64,000 nt of DNA, from the NCBI GenBank assembly GCA_037447655.1, contig JBBHKE010003360.1, positions 312,403 through 376,402 on the forward strand, in the 5' to 3' direction. The stretch comes from Zygnema cylindricum (taxonomy: Eukaryota; Streptophyta; Zygnematophyceae; Zygnematales; Zygnemataceae). The notes below the pieces were generated by a model that worked only from the letters and a program-made list of their open reading frames with translations, was not told the origin of the DNA and searched no databases. Every line of letters begins with the position of its first letter. Within the stretch, counting starts at the first letter, position 1. The translations under genes were made by a program, and so were the position numbers. This document shows positions 60,678-64,000 of this stretch, one piece after another.

Positions 60678-61185
60678 GTGAAGGTTGATGAAAGTACAAG
60701 GTATTTTGGGGGAAAAAAGAGAATAATTCATTTTGAACTCGTAAAGAAAAAAACGACAAATAATAGAAGGTTATAAAACGGCATACACCAAAATTAAAAC
60801 CCGAAATGTGGAGGGTTAAAACTGTTTTCAAAAAAAAGTACAAACAGTGTGAAGGTTGATGAAAGTAGAAGGCATTTTGGGGGGAAAAACAAAATAAATC
60901 ATTCTGAACTCGTAAAGAAAAAAACGACAAATAATAGAAGGTTATAAAGCCGCCTACACCAAAATTAAAACCCGAAATGTGGAGGTTTAAAACCGCTTTC
61001 AAAAAAAGTACAAACAACGTGAAAGTTGATGAAAGTACAAGGTGCATTGGGAAAAAAACAAAATAATTCATTCTGAACTCGTAAAGAAAAAACGACAAGT
61101 AATAGAAGGATATAAAACCGCCTACACCGAAATTAAAATCCGAAATAGGGAGGTTTAAAACAAATTTCAAAAAAAGAACAAATGG
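60678..61185 (-). repeat. Three tandem 171-bp units with an open frame on the minus strand
   Basis: Units begin GTGAAGGTTGATGAAAGTA at 60678, 60849 and 61019 (periods 171 and 170). Because the period is near a multiple of three, the minus strand reads as a 208-residue frame with a repeated ISGFNFGVGGFITFYYLSFF-like hydrophobic unit. I regard the frame as a by-product, since no start context or family is recognisable. Confidence 0.75.
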
Positions 61186-61224
61186 GAAAAGGAATATCAC
61201 AAAATATGAAAGTTGTAAAAGCAT

Positions 61225-62030
61225 TCCCTATAATAGTTATCTCTTCGTGACAGCAAAGCAAGAAATATTCCAACCGAAACAAGGGAAAATCCAAATTCGG
61301 CCAAAAATACACTCTTTCACAATCAACTGAAACACAAGCAAGACACACACACACAGCCAAACCGTTAAGCTACTCGAGGAAGGCACAACAATGTCCAAAT
61401 GTGCTCCTCCACGATCTCCAATCCCACACTTCCACCAAATGACAAAGTTTGGAGGGAAACCTTCCGGACGTGGCCTTAGGCCGTGTGGATTAAAAACGTG
61501 GGTAGAAAACAAGGGGAATAGTCTTACTCAATCTAGCCTCTACAGCTAGCTAGCAAGGAAAAGAAAGACACATGGGCAATCGGTGAGAGTGAGCAAGAGA
61601 GAAGCTCAGCCGCCAAGAGAAAATTCTTGTCCAAAAGCTAAATTCTCGAATTTATTGAGAATTAGCCTAAGTAGGGACTAAGCTACGCCTAGCGCGAAAC
61701 TAGCCTAAGTCTAGCCTAATTTACATGAATGAAACTACTTAAGATGTTGGCCAATAGGGGACCAACGTCGTCTGGCGTACGTCTAACAAAATCCATCGCC
61801 CAAGGGTAAAAACCCTCCCTAACTACATGTATGCGCGAACCTACATGGGTTCGCGACTTAAATGAATGAAGGGTATGGAAGCGTCGATAGTACTCCCGGA
61901 AATCGCGCTTTATCGCCAAACAATACCTCGCGTCCATACTCCAAAATCGTGTACCTAAGCACGAAACGAAACATATCGCACGAAATTAGTACTATTCAAT
62001 TAGCCGTGTAAATAAATGAACCGGAATAAA
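61225..62030. other. Intergenic stretch, no gene recognised
   Basis: A few CTAGCCTAAGT words (61660-61725) repeat. No coding frame with a recognised motif is seen. Confidence 0.4.
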
Positions 62031-62033
62031 ATC

Positions 62034-62185
62034 GCACGTGCGAACGAAAATCATGCGTGCATGCCAAAATCGTGCGTGCGTGCATAATATCGTGCGTGCA
62101 TGCGTAATATCGTGCGTGCCTAATATCGCGCGCACATGTCAAATATCATGCGAGCGTGCAAAGCAACCATGCATGCATGCAACGG
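62034..62185. repeat. Short degenerate tandem repeat of about 20 bp
   Basis: The word ATCGTGCGTGCATGC and variants recur about seven times, with GCATGC palindromes at both ends of the stretch. Confidence 0.75.
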
Positions 62186-62189
62186 ACAC

Positions 62190-63040
62190 TATGCAGCATG
62201 ACAAATACAACAACAAAAGGTTGAGTTTTAAGGGGAAGTTGAAAAGCCACCCTCTTTATAAAAAGAAATGGAAAACTCATTTTCGGATGTTCCCTTAGAG
62301 GAGGAAAGTAGATTTGTGGTGTAAGTCACCAGAGAAGAGAGAAAAGAGAGAGTGGAGTAGAATATCCCATCATGATGTATTATGACAAACGCATTGTAGA
62401 CGTGAACGAAAGGCTTCCTCTTCCCCAAGTGAGGTAAACTTTATTGCATTTGGTTTACCATTTATTTTGCAAATATTTAACTGTACAATAGAACTTCCTC
62501 AAAATATTTGAGGATATTGAAGTCGGGTTAAGGTTGCGTCTTTCTTTGAAACAGGCCAACGGTAAAACCAAAAGCTGACGAAGCAAAAACAACATCCGAA
62601 CGGCTATTTCATTGTTTTCGCGTGAAAAAACTATCCAACTTTGAACCACCGTCGTCGTCTTTCGAACATTCATTCTCTAAATCATAAATTCGTTATTATG
62701 TTTGATGACGTCAAAGCGTGTGACGTGTCATAGGACACCTTCAATCGGAGTTACGTGCCAAAATTTTGGTGTGAACAAGACCCTTTTTCCGATGAGTTTT
62801 GGGAAAATCATCGGAATGGGCAAAAAGTTACAAATGCTCCGGTGGGAATAGGCTATCAGTTCGTCAAGTGCACACCCAATTTAGGTAGTGTCACCTCAAC
62901 TGGCGTTCCATCGAGTCTTAAGGCCGTTCCAAGGCCCTATCACGCTACAATACAGCCTGCCGTGGTCGTCGTTGTCAAGTCCATTGCAATCATTGCAGCT
63001 CCAACTTGGACGGCATAGAAAACCATAGATGTCCCGTGCG
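62190..63040. other. Intergenic stretch, no gene recognised
   Basis: A plus-strand frame at 62755-63018 has no recognisable domain. Nothing else stands out. Confidence 0.35.
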
Positions 63041-63159
63041 TATATTACGCACGGTATAAACTAACGAATACTACGTACAGTACGCATCAAACGATTTTGA
63101 AAAGTTAATAAAATGCGTACCTTACTTTGTACCCGTATATTTGTCCTACACTTATTTCC

Positions 63160-63620
63160 ACTTCCCGAATATTTTCGTACTCTTTGGGGCTATTAAAGGT
63201 GATTTTAGGGTTTTTAGGGTACATTCGCGTACCTTCCCGAATATTTTAGTATAGTTACGTTAGATTTTTCGTAATTTTACGTACATTGTCCTTATATTTT
63301 CATACTTCTTAGGGGTATGTATTTTAGAGTTTTAAGGGTACATGCCCGTACATTTCCGTATATTTCAATGCAGCTACGTTACATTTTACGTATATTTAAG
63401 TACAATGCTCGTACATATTCGTGTTTTTAGGGTTATTTAAGGGGGATTTTAGGGATTTTAGGGTACATTTTTGTACGTTGCCGTATGTTTTAGTACTACT
63501 GTCCTAGATTTTACGTACTTTTAGGATTTTTAAGGTACACTTTCCGTATAGTTCTGTAACTATCCGCATTTTTCCGTACTCTTTCAGATTTTGTAAGGAT
63601 TTTCTAGGGTCGCGATTGTC
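63160..63620. repeat. Degenerate repeat of GTAC-centred and TTTTAGGG words
   Basis: Blocks of about 110-150 bp contain TTTTAGGGTTTTTAGGGTAC-like words followed by CGTACATTTCCGTAT-like words. They resemble the interiors of the hAT-like elements near 6.3 and 58.4 kb. The TTTAGGG resemblance is partial and not a true telomere array. Confidence 0.55.
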
Positions 63621-64000
63621 GTACATGTTCGTACAGCGAAATCTAACCAGTTTTAACGAAATGTATAATATACACGAATACAACGTAATTTTCGTAAAAA
63701 AAATGAAATCTGTACGAATTGGACATCACCATAGAAAACGCGAGGTGCGAACAGAAACAACCGCAAGAAGAGGTTGGGCGTTCACATTAAAACTTCCGTC
63801 GATCATTCTGTGAACCGATAGAACCGAAATCTGTTCATCGATTCGCTTGAACAAAAAAACGTATGTGCATCGTCCGCTTAATCTTGACAACTCGTTGCAA
63901 ACCTGCTTCGTTGCTTGTCTCAGTGTGTGCATAACCAACTCTTTCGATTACGTGAGCTCATTTAGGTGTGCGAAGTTCTACCGGTTTGCCAAAATAAAAA
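63621..64000. other. Window end, no gene recognised
   Basis: Short frames on both strands (63616-63813 and 63726-63938) have no motif. The window may end close to a gene, but nothing supports that directly. Confidence 0.3.

Noticed and set aside
62034-62185. Possible CRISPR-like array
   Set aside because: The units are about 20 bp, degenerate and contiguous without spacers, and the genome is eukaryotic.
63160-63620. Interstitial telomere array
   Set aside because: TTTTAGGG words occur but are irregular and separated by other sequence. No uninterrupted run of TTTAGGG units is present.

Overview
This is a eukaryotic nuclear window, not a bacterial or organellar one. It holds four intron-containing protein genes in a large background of non-coding repeats. 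The proteins point to a streptophyte (land plant or a related green alga): a plant-type PDX1 vitamin B6 synthase, a plastid ACHT-type thioredoxin, a NOL11-type ribosome-biogenesis protein and a plant-like RIC1. PDX1 is split by six introns here, whereas the Arabidopsis genes I know are intronless. Together with the repeat content this makes a non-seed lineage more likely, but I cannot name the species. Gene models were built by hand from reading frames, GT-AG junctions and remembered family sequences.

Layout: 1-6.6 kb is repeats, mainly short hAT-like non-autonomous elements, one with a perfect 8-bp target duplication. PDX1 (+) occupies 7146-11772 in seven exons. 11.8-16.3 kb is intergenic, with two retroelement-like 3' tails, a small inverted-repeat element and a 75-bp tandem repeat. 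The ACHT thioredoxin gene (-) lies at 16336-17855 in three exons. 17.9-24.4 kb separates it from the divergent NOL11-like gene and holds a 1.75-kb direct duplication plus several elements with TA-CAC ends. NOL11-like (+) lies at 24416-30075 in four exons. 30.1-33.4 kb is a convergent intergenic stretch. RIC1 (-) covers 33460-47110 in about 24 exons.

From 47.1 to 64 kb I found no intact gene. That part holds decayed elements: a Copia aspartic-protease fragment with a nonsense codon, a Copia gag remnant lying between two LTRs in inverted orientation, a tRNA-derived SINE-like repeat, a degenerate tRNA-like sequence, an acidic open frame of unknown status, a roughly 185-bp satellite-like array with a hAT-like element inside it, and other tandem repeats.

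The four genes do not form a pathway: PDX1 serves pyridoxal phosphate synthesis, ACHT chloroplast redox control, NOL11 pre-rRNA transcription and processing, and RIC1 Golgi Rab6-type GTPase activation. No previously undescribed multi-gene system is evident. The most informative novelties are structural: a 204-bp element ending five bases from a RIC1 splice donor, clean target-site duplications that define mobile families, a cytosine-and-thymine-rich intron in PDX1, and the inverted-LTR gag remnant.
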